64,000 nt of DNA from positions 1,116,001 through 1,180,000 of the forward strand of contig NZ_CP028475.1 of the NCBI RefSeq assembly GCF_003047105.1, given 5' to 3'. The notes beneath the pieces are model-generated. The model did no database searches. It had not been told where the DNA came from and was given only the letters and a program-made list of their open reading frames with translations. Below are positions 17,706-27,380 of the stretch, in pieces. Source of the stretch: Celeribacter baekdonensis (GTDB lineage Bacteria; Pseudomonadota; Alphaproteobacteria; Rhodobacterales; Rhodobacteraceae). Made by a program: the position numbers and the translations under genes. Position 1 is the stretch's first letter. The number at the start of each line of letters is the position of its first letter.

Positions 17706-19141
17706 GTCAGCCCCTTAATGGCAACCTGAGCCGCTTTGAACCGGGCGAACCCGTCTTCAAACGCAGCACTCAGGCTTTGGTTTGGTTCAATCGTTGTCTC
17801 GATGGCGGGTGTGGCGGCCAGTTCGGTCCCGCCCCCCGTTGCGGCCATTTGACCAAGGCGCGCCGCGCCATAAGCGCCGCCAAAATCCCCCGCCACGGGC
17901 AGGTCCACGGCGACATTCAACGCGGTGGCGATGGCCTCGACCCAGTAGGGAGAGTTCGACCCACCCCCGACCGCCAAAAGCCGTTCAATTTTGGTGCCGG
18001 TTGCGGCCAGTGCCTCGGCGCAATCTTTGATCGCGAAAGTCACGCCCTCAAGCACCGCGCGGGTGCCCGCGTGCGTGTCCGTCGCGTGTTCAAGGCCAAT
18101 AAACCCGCCACGAATGGCGGAGTCGTTCAACGGCGTGCGCTCTCCGCCCAAGTACGGCAAAAACCGGGTCTTGCCGGGGGCTTCAAGCCCACCAAGCGCA
18201 CGGGTCAGCGTGACCGCGTCGTGGCCGACAAAGCGCCCATACCAATTGAGCGCATCGGTCGCCGCCAAGATCACGCCCATCTGGTGCCATGTGTTTGGCA
18301 GCGCGTGGCAAAAGGTGTGAACGGCGGTGGCTGCGTCCGGTTGATAGCCGTCGTTGGCAGCAAAGAGCACGCCTGAGGTGCCCAGGGACACAAAGGCCTG
18401 CCCGGCTTTGACCACACCGACCCCGATGGCCGAGGCGGCATTGTCGCCGCCGCCCCCCGCGATCACACAGGTGGGCGAGACGCCCCAACTGGCGGCCAAT
18501 TCGGCGCGCAATGTGCCAGAGACCTCAGAGCCCTCGACCAACCGCGGCATGAAAGAGCGATCCATGTCGGTCGCGGCCAAAAGATCATCGGACCAATCGC
18601 GCGCGCCGGTGTCAAACCACGCGGTGCCCGCACTGTCAGACATCTCGCCCACATGCTCCCCGGTCAGATAAAGCCGCAGGTAATCTTTCGGCAAAAGCAC
18701 CTTTTTGAGCTGTGCAAAAATCTCTGGCTCATGGCGTTTGACCCACGCGAGTTTCGGCGCGGTGAATCCCGGAAACACGATATTGCCTGTGAGGGCACGA
18801 AAACGCGGATCGGCGTCCATCTCCGCCGCCTCGACATGGGAGCGGGTGTCATTCCACAGGATGCAGGGACGCAACACCTGATCCGCGCCATCCAATAAGG
18901 TCGCGCCATGCATATGCCCCGAAAGACCAATGCCTTTGACGCCGGAAAGATCCGCCTTGGTGCCAAGTTCGGCCATCACCCGATCACAGGCAGCAAGCCA
19001 TGTGGCCGGGTCCTGTTCCGACCAGCCATCCTGCGGGCGCTCATTGGTCAGGGCCACATTGGCTTCGGCGACAACATCTTGCGCCTCAGTGATCAGGATC
19101 GCTTTGAGACCGGAGGTCCCGAGATCAAGTCCGATATACAT
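17702..19141 (-). CDS. xylB: Xylulokinase
   Basis: A 479-residue FGGY kinase that phosphorylates D-xylulose. It begins [17 protein letters not shown] (phosphate-1 motif), and has [43 protein letters not shown] and the adenosine loop [16 protein letters not shown]. The frame is open 11 codons upstream, but the ATG at 19141 starts the kinase fold; the ribosome site there is weak (GGAT). It lies between xylG and xylA in the operon. Confidence 0.95.
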   Translation of the reverse strand: MYIGLDLGTSGLKAILITEAQDVVAEANVALTNERPQDGWSEQDPATWLAACDRVMAELGTKADLSGVKGIGLSGHMHGATLLDGADQVLRPCILWNDTRSHVEAAEMDADPRFRALTGNIVFPGFTAPKLAWVKRHEPEIFAQLKKVLLPKDYLRLYLTGEHVGEMSDSAGTAWFDTGARDWSDDLLAATDMDRSFMPRLVEGSEVSGTLRAELAASWGVSPTCVIAGGGGDNAASAIGVGVVKAGQAFVSLGTSGVLFAANDGYQPDAATAVHTFCHALPNTWHQMGVILAATDALNWYGRFVGHDAVTLTRALGGLEAPGKTRFLPYLGGERTPLNDSAIRGGFIGLEHATDTHAGTRAVLEGVTFAIKDCAEALAATGTKIERLLAVGGGSNSPYWVEAIATALNVAVDLPVAGDFGGAYGAARLGQMAATGGGTELAATPAIETTIEPNQSLSAAFEDGFARFKAAQVAIKGLT

Positions 19142-19201
19142 GGGAAATCCATTTGTTGTGTGGCGGGCGACCAAAATGCAATCGCCCGCCCTGTAAGGAG
19201 G

Positions 19202-19999
19202 TTAATACGCTTGCGGCGGCTTTTTTCCCATGATGATCATGCCCAGAATGTCCTCATCCGTGACCTCGCCGACGTTGACCGTGCCAACGCTTTGGCCGTT
19301 TTTCATCACCATCGCGCGGTCACAGAGCCGCATGACGTTGTGGATGTCATGCTCAATGAGGAAAATCCCAAGGCCCTGTGCTTTGAGCTCTTCGATCAAC
19401 TCCGCGACCATCTGGGTTTCATGTGGACCAAGCGCCGCTGTCGGTTCGTCCATGATCAGGATTTTGGCGTTGAAATAGACCGCGCGGGCAATGGCCACCG
19501 ATTGGCGTTGACCGCCGGAGAGCGCACTCACCGGCTCTTTGAATTTCTGGAAATTCGGGTTCAACCGCCCCATGATCTTGCGCGTCTCAGCCTCCATCGC
19601 CGGTTCATCGACAAAGCCAAACGGTGTGACCAATTCGCGACCCAAAAACAGGTTCGAGGCGGCATCGAGATTGTCAGCCAAAGCCAGCGTTTGATAGATG
19701 GTTTCGACATTGTATTTGCGCGCATCGCGGGTGTTGCGGATCTCCGCCTTCTCGCCGTTGATGTAGACCTCGCCTGCGTCCTTTTGATAGGCGCCAGACA
19801 AGCATTTGATCAGCGTCGATTTGCCCGCACCATTGTGGCCCAACAGGCCCACGACCTCGCCGGGGTGCAGATCAATCGAGACATGATCCACCGCTTTGAT
19901 CCCGCCAAAAGAGATCGAAATATCTTTGAGTTCCACAAGCGGCGTGCCGATGTTGGGGTTCTTGCCCATGGTTGTGTTTGCACTGTTTTCCATGCTCAT
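19202..19999 (-). CDS. xylG: Xylose/monosaccharide ABC transporter ATP-binding protein
   Basis: A 265-residue ATPase with Walker A GHNGAGKST, signature LSGGQRQSVAIARA and Walker B ILIMDEPTAALG. It has one nucleotide-binding domain rather than the two of E. coli XylG, so it resembles the single-domain FrcA-type ATPases common in this bacterial group. AGGGGGA precedes the ATG at 19999. It lies directly after the permease gene with six bases between. Confidence 0.92.
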   Translation of the reverse strand: MSMENSANTTMGKNPNIGTPLVELKDISISFGGIKAVDHVSIDLHPGEVVGLLGHNGAGKSTLIKCLSGAYQKDAGEVYINGEKAEIRNTRDARKYNVETIYQTLALADNLDAASNLFLGRELVTPFGFVDEPAMEAETRKIMGRLNPNFQKFKEPVSALSGGQRQSVAIARAVYFNAKILIMDEPTAALGPHETQMVAELIEELKAQGLGIFLIEHDIHNVMRLCDRAMVMKNGQSVGTVNVGEVTDEDILGMIIMGKKPPQAY

Positions 20000-20005
20000 T
20001 CCCCC

Positions 20006-21334
20006 TTAAATCTTCATGCCAAGGCGTTTGCGGTACTGAATGTCGATCCAGACAGCAAAGACCAAAACCGAGCCAACCACGATATTTTGCAGCGGGGCAT
20101 CGACGCCCACCATCGCCATGCCCGATTGCAAGGACTGCATGATCAAAGCGCCCAAAATTGCACCGTGAATGGTGCCGATCCCCCCCGACAACGCCGTGCC
20201 GCCAATCACCGCCGCCGCAATCACGCGCAGCTCATCGAGTGTGCCAATGTCATTGGCGTGGCTTTGCAGACGGGCCGAGGCGATCACCGCAGAGAGACCA
20301 CAAAGAAAGCCCATCAGCGCAAAGATTTTGACCGTCAAAAGTTTGGTGTTGATGCCCGACAGTTCCGCCGCATCCGGGTTGCCCCCCGTCGCAAAGATGT
20401 ATTTTCCAAGACGGGTTTTCTTGGCCACAAGCGTCATGGCAATGGCAACGACAATCAAAATGATCACCGAAATCGGCAGACCATAGGCCTCGGTATAGCC
20501 CGCGGGCATGATCTCGCCGCGCGCTTCAAACAGGCGTTTGAGCTTGCCGACCGGGATGTCATAGGCGTTGAGCGTGGCGATATAGCCAAGGATCGCGGCG
20601 ACAGCGACACCGCCGATGGTGACTTCAGCCCACAGCGGCTTGATCGGAAAACCGTGGCTCTTGCGGGCGTTGCGCGCGTTCCACAGGGCGTAGATCGTGA
20701 AGGCAGAGGCCAAAATCCCAACCGCCCATGATAGGGTGACACCCAATGTGCCCTCAGCTCCGCCCAAAACGGTAAAGGTCTGATCGAGCGGCGCAATGGT
20801 TTGACCATCGGTGACATACCAGCCGACATAGCGCCAGATCAACAGACCGCCCAAAGTGACGATAAAGGCCGGAATTTTTTGATAGCCCACCAGCCAGCCA
20901 TTGAACGCCCCGATGAGGGTGCCGACCGCCAGACAGGTCACAATCGCGATCGGCGCGATCAATGGATTGCCGTAATCAAGCCCGACAATTTGTGGCAACC
21001 AACGCGCCTGCATCATCGCGCCAATGGCCGAAGAAATCGCCAACAAAGCCCCGACCGAGAGGTCAATGTGACGGGTGACAATGACAAACACCATGCCCGT
21101 CGCCATGATCGCGACAGAGACGGTTTGCACGGTCAGGTTAAAAATATTGCGCGGTGTGACGAAACGCCCATCGGTAAACATGTTGAACGCCAGCGCGATG
21201 AGGATAAACGCCCCCACCATGCCCAAGAGCCGCATGTCGATCTCCAACTGGGAGAAAAACCCCTTATTGCTGGAATTCTGAGGGCCCGTCTGTGTGTTGG
21301 CCTGTGTCGCCGCTGTCTGTGATTGGTCCGCCAT
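20006..21334 (-). CDS. xylH: Xylose/monosaccharide ABC transporter permease
   Basis: A 442-residue BPD-transporter type-2 (branched-chain/ribose-type) permease with about 10-12 hydrophobic segments. Family signatures are HIDLSVGALLAISSAIGA near the N-terminus and the ATGGNPDAAELSGI loop with NIVVGSVLVFAVWIDIQYRKR at the end. The polar N-terminal 25 residues are rich in Gln and Asn. The length matches XylH more than RbsC. It forms the membrane channel for the XylF-delivered sugar. Confidence 0.94.
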   Translation of the reverse strand: MADQSQTAATQANTQTGPQNSSNKGFFSQLEIDMRLLGMVGAFILIALAFNMFTDGRFVTPRNIFNLTVQTVSVAIMATGMVFVIVTRHIDLSVGALLAISSAIGAMMQARWLPQIVGLDYGNPLIAPIAIVTCLAVGTLIGAFNGWLVGYQKIPAFIVTLGGLLIWRYVGWYVTDGQTIAPLDQTFTVLGGAEGTLGVTLSWAVGILASAFTIYALWNARNARKSHGFPIKPLWAEVTIGGVAVAAILGYIATLNAYDIPVGKLKRLFEARGEIMPAGYTEAYGLPISVIILIVVAIAMTLVAKKTRLGKYIFATGGNPDAAELSGINTKLLTVKIFALMGFLCGLSAVIASARLQSHANDIGTLDELRVIAAAVIGGTALSGGIGTIHGAILGALIMQSLQSGMAMVGVDAPLQNIVVGSVLVFAVWIDIQYRKRLGMKI

Positions 21335-21463
21335 TGTCGCCTTCCCCTAGGTCTGAACGAGGTCTGCGCCTCGTGTGCCTCATGTCCCGATCTTTGTGTC
21401 TTGATCTCTGCCCTGCCCCCTCGTGTCGGTAACCCGGCCGCGGGCGCACTGAGGCGGGCCGCC

Positions 21464-21482
21464 CCCGCCGAACTCCGGCGGG
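21464..21482 (-). other. Hairpin between xylF and xylH
   Basis: CCCGCCG (21464-21470) pairs with CGGCGGG (21476-21482) around AACTC in a 198-base gap in the operon. No T run follows. It probably acts as an mRNA 3'-end stabiliser or partial attenuator giving more XylF than XylH; this is inferred from its place. The rest of the gap holds no gene. Confidence 0.5.
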
Positions 21483-21532
21483 AACAGTCCTAAATGCCCG
21501 GCGAACCGGGAGGATTTCGGTCCTGAAACCGA

Positions 21533-22561
21533 TCAGTTACAGGGGGCCGGACCGCTTTCAACGCCCTGGCACAGCGCGTCTTTGGTGATCCAACCAGCGT
21601 CCACAACCACCGACAGATTGTCTTTGGTGATCGGGATCGGGGCCAGGAATTTAGCGTTCATGTCATTGCCACCCGGTGTGGTGAAAGCGACGGTGCCATC
21701 AACATCGGGCGCCATCATACCGCCCGCCAATTCAACGGCGATCTCAGCGGCATTTTTGCCAAGCTCACGGGCGTCTTTCCACACGGACACCGTCTGTGTG
21801 CCCAAAGCCACACGGTTCAAAGCGGCGTGATCGCCATCCTGACCGGAGACCGGGATACCGGCCATGCCTTGCGCCGCCAAAGCGGCCACAACACCGCCTG
21901 CGGTGCCGTCATTGGAGGCCACAACCGCGTCCACTTTATTGTCGGTCGCGGTGAGGATGGATTCCATGTTGCGCTGTGCGTTGGCCGGGAGCCACGCATC
22001 GGTGTAGGCCTCGCCCACAATGGTGATCGCGCCGGAATCAATTGCCGCCTGCAACACCTCTTGCTGACCACCGCGCAGGAAGTCGGCGTTCGGATCGGTC
22101 GGCGAGCCTTTGATCATCACATAGTTGCCGGTCGGCTGAACATCGAACACAGCTTTGGCCTGAAGACGCCCGACTTCAACGTTATCAAAGGTCAGGTAAT
22201 AGGCGCGCGGATCTTCGATCAGGCGGTCATAGGCGATGACCGGAATGCCTTCGTCCGCTGCCATTTCGACGGCGGGAATGATCGCTTGGGTGTCTTGCGC
22301 CAATACGATGAGCGCGTCCACGCCCTGCGCGATCAGGCTTTCAATATCGGAAAGCTGTTTGGCCGACGACGACTGCGCATCTGCGGAAACATAGTCGGCA
22401 CCAGCCGCCTCAAGCGCCGCTTTCATCGCGCCCTCATCAGTTTTCCAACGCTCTTCTTGGAAATTGGACCAGCTCACGCCAACGGTGAGATCGGCGGCGA
22501 ACGCCGAAGTTGTAAAGCCAGCAGCCACAATAGTGGCCGCCATCAACATGGATTTACGCAT
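21533..22561 (-). CDS. xylF: D-xylose ABC transporter periplasmic binding protein
   Basis: A 342-residue type I periplasmic binding protein. I chose the ATG at 22561 (GGGAGG upstream; signal peptide MRKSMLMAATIVAAGFTTSAFA), not the open frame reaching 22906. The mature part begins ADLTVGVSWSNFQEERWKTDE, which closely resembles XylF, with DALIVLAQDT, IPVIAYDRLI, ASNDGTAGGVVAAL and PVSGQDGDHAALNRV binding segments. It is the first gene of the xylose operon, divergent from the ROK regulator. Confidence 0.95.
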   Translation of the reverse strand: MRKSMLMAATIVAAGFTTSAFAADLTVGVSWSNFQEERWKTDEGAMKAALEAAGADYVSADAQSSSAKQLSDIESLIAQGVDALIVLAQDTQAIIPAVEMAADEGIPVIAYDRLIEDPRAYYLTFDNVEVGRLQAKAVFDVQPTGNYVMIKGSPTDPNADFLRGGQQEVLQAAIDSGAITIVGEAYTDAWLPANAQRNMESILTATDNKVDAVVASNDGTAGGVVAALAAQGMAGIPVSGQDGDHAALNRVALGTQTVSVWKDARELGKNAAEIAVELAGGMMAPDVDGTVAFTTPGGNDMNAKFLAPIPITKDNLSVVVDAGWITKDALCQGVESGPAPCN

Positions 22562-22760
22562 GAATATCCTCCCAAATAGCCACGCCGGTCCCACTCCTCC
22601 TCCTACAGATAAGTGCCGACGGGTCCCGACTCGCGGTCGGGATGGCGAAATCATGGCATATTTAATTTGAGTGTCAAAATAATAATAACGCCCATCCTTC
22701 ACTTTCTGATGGATATTCAAAATAAACCATGCATTAATCGCTGAAACCTTAGGCGAAAAG

Positions 22761-24083
22761 GTGCGTAAATCGTCTATTAAATTAGATTGGCGAATTTTTA
22801 TGATCCCTGACGTAACATCAGACATCCCAATGGAACCCTCCGTTGATCCGCTCACCCAACCCCACCCAAAAGCGGGCTGTGGACCCCTGTTCCCGAACGC
22901 GGACACCGGGGCAAAATCCTTTCGGCGTCAAGTGTTTGAGGCGGTGCGCGCGGCGGGGGCCGTTGCCCGTGTTGATCTGGCACGCCAGCTTGCGATCTCG
23001 CCCGCGACCGTCACCCAAATCGCCTCCGATCTGATTGGCGCAGGCTTGATCGAAGAAACCGAGCTGCCCCGACGTGACACAGACTCCACCCGTGGCCGCC
23101 CCCGTGTCGGCCTCAAAGTCAACACCAGCTCCGGCATCATCGTCGGGATCAAAATTTCGGACCGCTCCAACTCCGCCGTGGTGCTGGATTTGGCTGGCAA
23201 TCTATTGGGCTCGGCCACCCTGCCCGCGCCGCCGATGGCGCGCACGACCGATGAGATCCTGATTGAGGCCGAAACCATCGTCGCGGCAGGTCTCAAGGAC
23301 GCCAACCTCACCGGCACACGGCCCACCGCCGTGGCTCTCGGCCTGCCCGGCATGGTTGATTTTGACGCGGGTCATATGCTGTGGTGCCCCTTCATGGAAG
23401 CCGCCGACATCCCGTTGCGCGACCTATTGGCCGACCGTTTGGGTGTTCCCGTGCGGATCGACAATGACGCCAACCTTTTGGCGCTGGCCGAGTTGTGGTT
23501 TGGTGCTGGACGCGGATTGGACAACTTTGCCGTGGTCTCGATCGAACACGGCTTGGGCATGGGGCTTGTGATCCGACACCAATTGCACCGCGGCGGCATG
23601 GGGCACGGGATGGAACTTGGCCACACCAAAGTGCAACTTGATGGCGCGCTCTGCCGCTGTGGGCAGCGCGGCTGTCTTGAGGCCTATGTCGCCGACTATG
23701 CCTTGGTCCGTGAAGCCCATACCGCGCTCAACATCGGCCCGCAAAGCCGCAGCGCCGACGACATGTTGGAAACGCTCTATCGCCAAGCCAAAGACGGCAA
23801 CGCCTTGGCGCGGACGATTTTTTCGCGGGCTGGGCGCTATTTGGCCGCAGGGCTGGCCAATGTCGTGACCTTGTTTGACCCGGCATTAATCCTTCTCTCC
23901 GGCGATCGTTTGCGTTACGATTTTCTCTATGCCGAAGATGTGCTGCACGAGACCCGCATGTTGACCCACAAACCCGGACGCCCGCCGACCCCGGTGGAAA
24001 TTCACGCCTGGGGCGATCTGGTTTGGGCGCGGGGCGCGGGCGCATTGGCGCTTGATCTGGCCACGGAGATGCTTGTGGGATGA
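22761..24083 (+). CDS. xylR: ROK-family transcriptional regulator, XylR type
   Basis: A 440-residue repressor. A winged helix lies at about residues 55-115 (RVDLARQLAISPATVTQIASDLIGAGLI), followed by the ROK sugar-binding domain. The Zn motif CRCGQRGCLEAY is intact. The ATP-binding DxGGT motif of ROK kinases is replaced (KISDRSNSAVVLD), as expected for a non-catalytic regulator. The start may be the GTG at 22761 or the ATG at 22800. It is divergent from xylF; the AT-rich 200-base gap between should carry the operator. The gene overlaps the next one by four bases. Confidence 0.88.
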   Translation: MRKSSIKLDWRIFMIPDVTSDIPMEPSVDPLTQPHPKAGCGPLFPNADTGAKSFRRQVFEAVRAAGAVARVDLARQLAISPATVTQIASDLIGAGLIEETELPRRDTDSTRGRPRVGLKVNTSSGIIVGIKISDRSNSAVVLDLAGNLLGSATLPAPPMARTTDEILIEAETIVAAGLKDANLTGTRPTAVALGLPGMVDFDAGHMLWCPFMEAADIPLRDLLADRLGVPVRIDNDANLLALAELWFGAGRGLDNFAVVSIEHGLGMGLVIRHQLHRGGMGHGMELGHTKVQLDGALCRCGQRGCLEAYVADYALVREAHTALNIGPQSRSADDMLETLYRQAKDGNALARTIFSRAGRYLAAGLANVVTLFDPALILLSGDRLRYDFLYAEDVLHETRMLTHKPGRPPTPVEIHAWGDLVWARGAGALALDLATEMLVG

Positions 24084-25597
24084 CCCACCGATTTTTATTT
24101 TTCCTCTTTGGCCTTTGTGCCCCCACAGCCCTTATGGCGCAATCCATTCCGCAATTCCAAGATCGGTCCGACGCCCTGCCCGCACATATCTACAGCGGCG
24201 GCTGGGAACATTTTGTCGGCGGCGGCGTGGCCTCTTTTGATTGCAACGGCGATGGGATGACCGATCTCTTTGCTGCCGGCGGTGACACCCCCGCCAGCCT
24301 GATGATAAACCGTTCCGAGCGCGAGGGCGCGCTGACATTTGAGCGTGGCGACATCGCGGCCATCACCGGCGTCACCGGAGCCTATCCGATTGATATCGAC
24401 AGTGATGGGATCACCGATCTCGCCGTGCTGCGGGTCGGGAAAAATCTACTGCTCAAAGGCTTGGGCGAGTGCGCGTTTGAGGACGCCTCAGAGGCATGGG
24501 GATTTGACGGTGGCGACCGCTGGACCACCTCTTTTGCCGCCGGATGGGAGGGGGACAACACCCGACCGACCTTGTTTTTCGGCAATTACGTCGACCGCGA
24601 CAACCCGGACGGGCCATTTGAGGCCTGTGACAGCAACGAATTGCACCGCCCAAACGCAACAGGATGGGACAAAACCATCCTAGAGCCGGGCTTTTGCACA
24701 CTCTCCGCCCTGATGTCCAAAGGTGCGCGCGGGGTGCAAAGCCTGCGACTTTCCAATGATCGGCATTACTACGTCAAAGGCGGCTATGAGCAGGTCTATG
24801 ATCTTCAAAACAATCGGTTTTTAGATGAGAGCGATGGCTGGGACAGGGTTTCCCTTTGGGGCATGGGCATTGCCGAACGCGACATCAATGGCGATGCGAT
24901 CCCGGATGTGATGTTGACCTCGATGGGCGATCAATTGCTGCAATTTGGCCGCGCGAATGGTCGCTATGAGGCCGCGCCTTTTGACATCGGCACCTATGCC
25001 CATCGGCCGCATCTGGGCGATGACGGGCGGCCCTCGACCGGCTGGCAGGCGGATTGGGGCGATGTCGACAATGACGGCCGCGCCGATCTGTTTATCGCTA
25101 AGGGCAATGTCGAACAAATGCCCTCAAACGCCGCGCGCGACCCCAACAACCTGTTGCAGCAAAAGCCAGACGGGACGTTTCGCGAGGTCTCGATTGCGGC
25201 AGGCGTGGCATCTTTGGAGAAATCACGCGGTGCGGGATTGGTGGATTTGAACGGCGACGGCAAGCTTGATCTCGTGGTGGTCAATCGCGGCTCGCCCATG
25301 GAGCTTTATGAAAACGTGACGCCCAACTCCGGACAGTATCTGGATGTCTCTTTGGTGCAATCCGGGACCAATCAAACCGCCGTCGGCGCAGTGGTGTCGG
25401 TTCTGACCAACCTTGGTTTGCAGGATCAAGAAATCACCATCGGCGGCGGGCATGGATCGGGCAAGGCGGTGCCGCTGCACTTTGGCCTTGGTGACGCGGT
25501 GAGTGCGAAAATTCAGGTCACATGGCCCGATGGCTTTGCAAGCGATTGGGTGGAACTGACCCGGTTCGATCGCTGGGTTGAGTTGGCGCGGGAGTAA
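24080..25597 (+). CDS. Secreted FG-GAP/ASPIC-UnbV beta-propeller protein (CRTAC1-like)
   Basis: A 505-residue exported protein. A signal peptide (MTHRFLFFLFGLCAPTALMA) precedes repeated calcium-binding-like blades of the D-x-(D/N)-G-D-G/N type: DCNGDGMTDLF, DIDSDGITDLAV, DINGDAIPDVML, DVDNDGRADLFI and DLNGDGKLDLVVV. The last 90 residues match the ASPIC/UnbV domain (GSGKAVPLHFGLGDA, IQVTWPDG). Such proteins are usually periplasmic or extracellular, with unknown substrates. Its ATG lies inside the xylR stop region (ATGA overlap), so it is translated with the regulator, an odd partner. Confidence 0.88.
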   Translation: MTHRFLFFLFGLCAPTALMAQSIPQFQDRSDALPAHIYSGGWEHFVGGGVASFDCNGDGMTDLFAAGGDTPASLMINRSEREGALTFERGDIAAITGVTGAYPIDIDSDGITDLAVLRVGKNLLLKGLGECAFEDASEAWGFDGGDRWTTSFAAGWEGDNTRPTLFFGNYVDRDNPDGPFEACDSNELHRPNATGWDKTILEPGFCTLSALMSKGARGVQSLRLSNDRHYYVKGGYEQVYDLQNNRFLDESDGWDRVSLWGMGIAERDINGDAIPDVMLTSMGDQLLQFGRANGRYEAAPFDIGTYAHRPHLGDDGRPSTGWQADWGDVDNDGRADLFIAKGNVEQMPSNAARDPNNLLQQKPDGTFREVSIAAGVASLEKSRGAGLVDLNGDGKLDLVVVNRGSPMELYENVTPNSGQYLDVSLVQSGTNQTAVGAVVSVLTNLGLQDQEITIGGGHGSGKAVPLHFGLGDAVSAKIQVTWPDGFASDWVELTRFDRWVELARE

Positions 25598-25653
25598 GAT
25601 ACCAGCTTTGTGCGAGCCCAAACCGGCCTATCACCGCAGGTTTGATCGCGGCT

Positions 25654-25935
25654 TTATGTGTGGGCCGAACGGCAGGTACAACAATGAGACGAGCAGGTCT
25701 TTTTTCCTGAAATTCCGGCCCAGTCACTGCCGCAGAGTAGATTTTCAGGGATTTCTTCAATGGCGCCTTTTGGGCCAAAAACATCCCAGATGTGTTCCCA
25801 TCCCCCAGTCGAATATTTCGATACGGCTATGTTTTCTTTCCATTTTTCTAGCCACATCTTAACCCAAAGAAAATCGTGCGCGAAGACTTCATCAAAGTCC
25901 TCGACGAAAATTGTGGCTTTACAAAATTCTGGCAT
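25654..25935 (-). CDS. Hypothetical small protein
   Basis: A 93-residue frame starting MPEFCKATIFVEDFDEVF at 25935 with GGAAAA upstream; another ATG is four codons earlier. It is acidic and aromatic (WVKMWLEKWKENI, WEHIWDVFGP), with a Cys-rich tail (CSSHCCTCRS) that looks added or read-through beyond the natural end. It reads like a real soluble protein, but I do not recognise a family. Its codons are more AT-rich than those of its neighbours, so it may be acquired. It has no operon partner. Confidence 0.5.
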   Translation of the reverse strand: MPEFCKATIFVEDFDEVFAHDFLWVKMWLEKWKENIAVSKYSTGGWEHIWDVFGPKGAIEEIPENLLCGSDWAGISGKKTCSSHCCTCRSAHT

Positions 25936-26060
25936 GGATTTTTCCATCACTTTGGGAACTGTTCTTTTGGGACGCAAAACGAGGGTGCCGCATCATGTCA
26001 CCCTGTCCTCAAATCGGGCCTCATGACAAAAGCCGCGGACAGCGGCCTTATGTCCTCGCC

Positions 26061-27380
26061 CTACTTCTCAAACGCCAATCCAGACGGCACCGTCTCCGGC
26101 ACGCCCAGTCGATTTGGATTGTCCTCAAGCGCGCGCAAAAACGCCATCAGCGCGTCGATTTGATCCTCAGGCAGGCTCCGGTCCGGCACTTTGATCGCCG
26201 ACAGGATCGCCGCGACATCGGCCTCTGTGTTCATCACCTCCCAATCCTCGACCGGCAGATCAGGCAGCACCGCCTGAGCGCGATCATAGGTCATCAACGC
26301 CTCAGAGGGGGCAAGATGCGCCACCACAAAATCGCGCAAATCGGCGTAGGCGCCCGTGTGACCATAGGGGGATGTCAGCGTAACGTTGCGCAGCGCGGGC
26401 GTGCGAAAAGCATAGAGGTCTTGCGGCTGGCCGGTGACACGGAACCGGCCTTCGTCGCGCGCGCCTTGTTCGAAAATCAACGTCTTGCCGGGGCCAAATT
26501 GCGGCTGGCCCATGGCGTGAAACGCGTGATCGGTTTGAAACGCACCGGAATGACAGGCGGCACATCCCGCCTCGCCATAGAACAGCTCCATCCCCGCTTT
26601 GGCCTGAACACTCAAAGCCGCCTCATCACCGCGCAGGTATCGGTCAAAGGGACTGTGATCAGAGCGATATTCAAAGGCCATAAATGCCGCCAGCGCATTG
26701 GAAATATCCGCAAAGGCGATGTCGCGGCCAAAGGCGATGGCGGGATAGGCGGTCTTGAATCGCGCCTCATAGTCAGGGATCGCCGCCACCTTGGCCGCAA
26801 TCAAATCCCAACCGCCACCGGGGCCGGAAAATTGCCCCTTGCGGATGGCTTTGGACAGAGGGTTTTCGCTAACCTGCCCGCCCATTTCATCAGGAGAGAG
26901 CACGGGGAACGCCGCTTGGGTCGCCAAAACGCCCGACACGGTTGCAAAGAAACCATCCTCAATCGGCACGCGCAAATGACCATCGACCTCCTCGACGCGG
27001 CCATCATGAAACATCCGCGTGTACTCATGCGCGCCCAAATTATATAGCGCGGGGGCGTTGCGCGGCACACGGTGTTCGGGCAGATTGCTTTGGTCCGCCA
27101 CTCGGCTCGGCCCAAGACCGATCCCGCCTTCCCCCAAGCCCAGTGAGAGCCCGTCCGAGGTGCCCAATTTCGGGTGGTGGCAGGTGGAACAGGAAATATT
27201 GTCATTGCCCGACAGGATCGGATCAAAAAACAACAGTTGCCCTAAAGTGACCTCGGACATGCTTACTGTAAGGTAATCCTCATCCGTGACCGGCGCGGGC
27301 AGATCAAACCCCAGCACCGGGCGCGCCAAAGCGGCCAAAATCAGGGCCGAAACACCGGCTTTAGTCCGCGTATTCAACAT
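26061..27380 (-). CDS. MauG/cytochrome-c-peroxidase-like dihaem protein
   Basis: A 439-residue periplasmic protein with a weak signal peptide (ALILAALARPVLG). Two c-type haem sites are seen: CSTCHH near residue 79 and CAACHS near 260, the arrangement of bacterial dihaem peroxidases and MauG. RNAPALYNLG and FRTPALRNVTLTSPYGHTGAYADL are family signatures. The chosen ATG at 27380 overlaps the end of the upstream propeller gene by 20 bases. The frame is open further upstream, but this start gives the signal. It is the last gene of a mannoside-type operon. Peroxide removal or oxidative modification of a partner are both possible. Confidence 0.85.
   Translation of the reverse strand: MLNTRTKAGVSALILAALARPVLGFDLPAPVTDEDYLTVSMSEVTLGQLLFFDPILSGNDNISCSTCHHPKLGTSDGLSLGLGEGGIGLGPSRVADQSNLPEHRVPRNAPALYNLGAHEYTRMFHDGRVEEVDGHLRVPIEDGFFATVSGVLATQAAFPVLSPDEMGGQVSENPLSKAIRKGQFSGPGGGWDLIAAKVAAIPDYEARFKTAYPAIAFGRDIAFADISNALAAFMAFEYRSDHSPFDRYLRGDEAALSVQAKAGMELFYGEAGCAACHSGAFQTDHAFHAMGQPQFGPGKTLIFEQGARDEGRFRVTGQPQDLYAFRTPALRNVTLTSPYGHTGAYADLRDFVVAHLAPSEALMTYDRAQAVLPDLPVEDWEVMNTEADVAAILSAIKVPDRSLPEDQIDALMAFLRALEDNPNRLGVPETVPSGLAFEK

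Noticed and set aside
18908..20731. Plus-strand open frame of 607 codons
   Set aside because: It lies opposite xylB, xylG and xylH, has no start context and has shadow-type composition.
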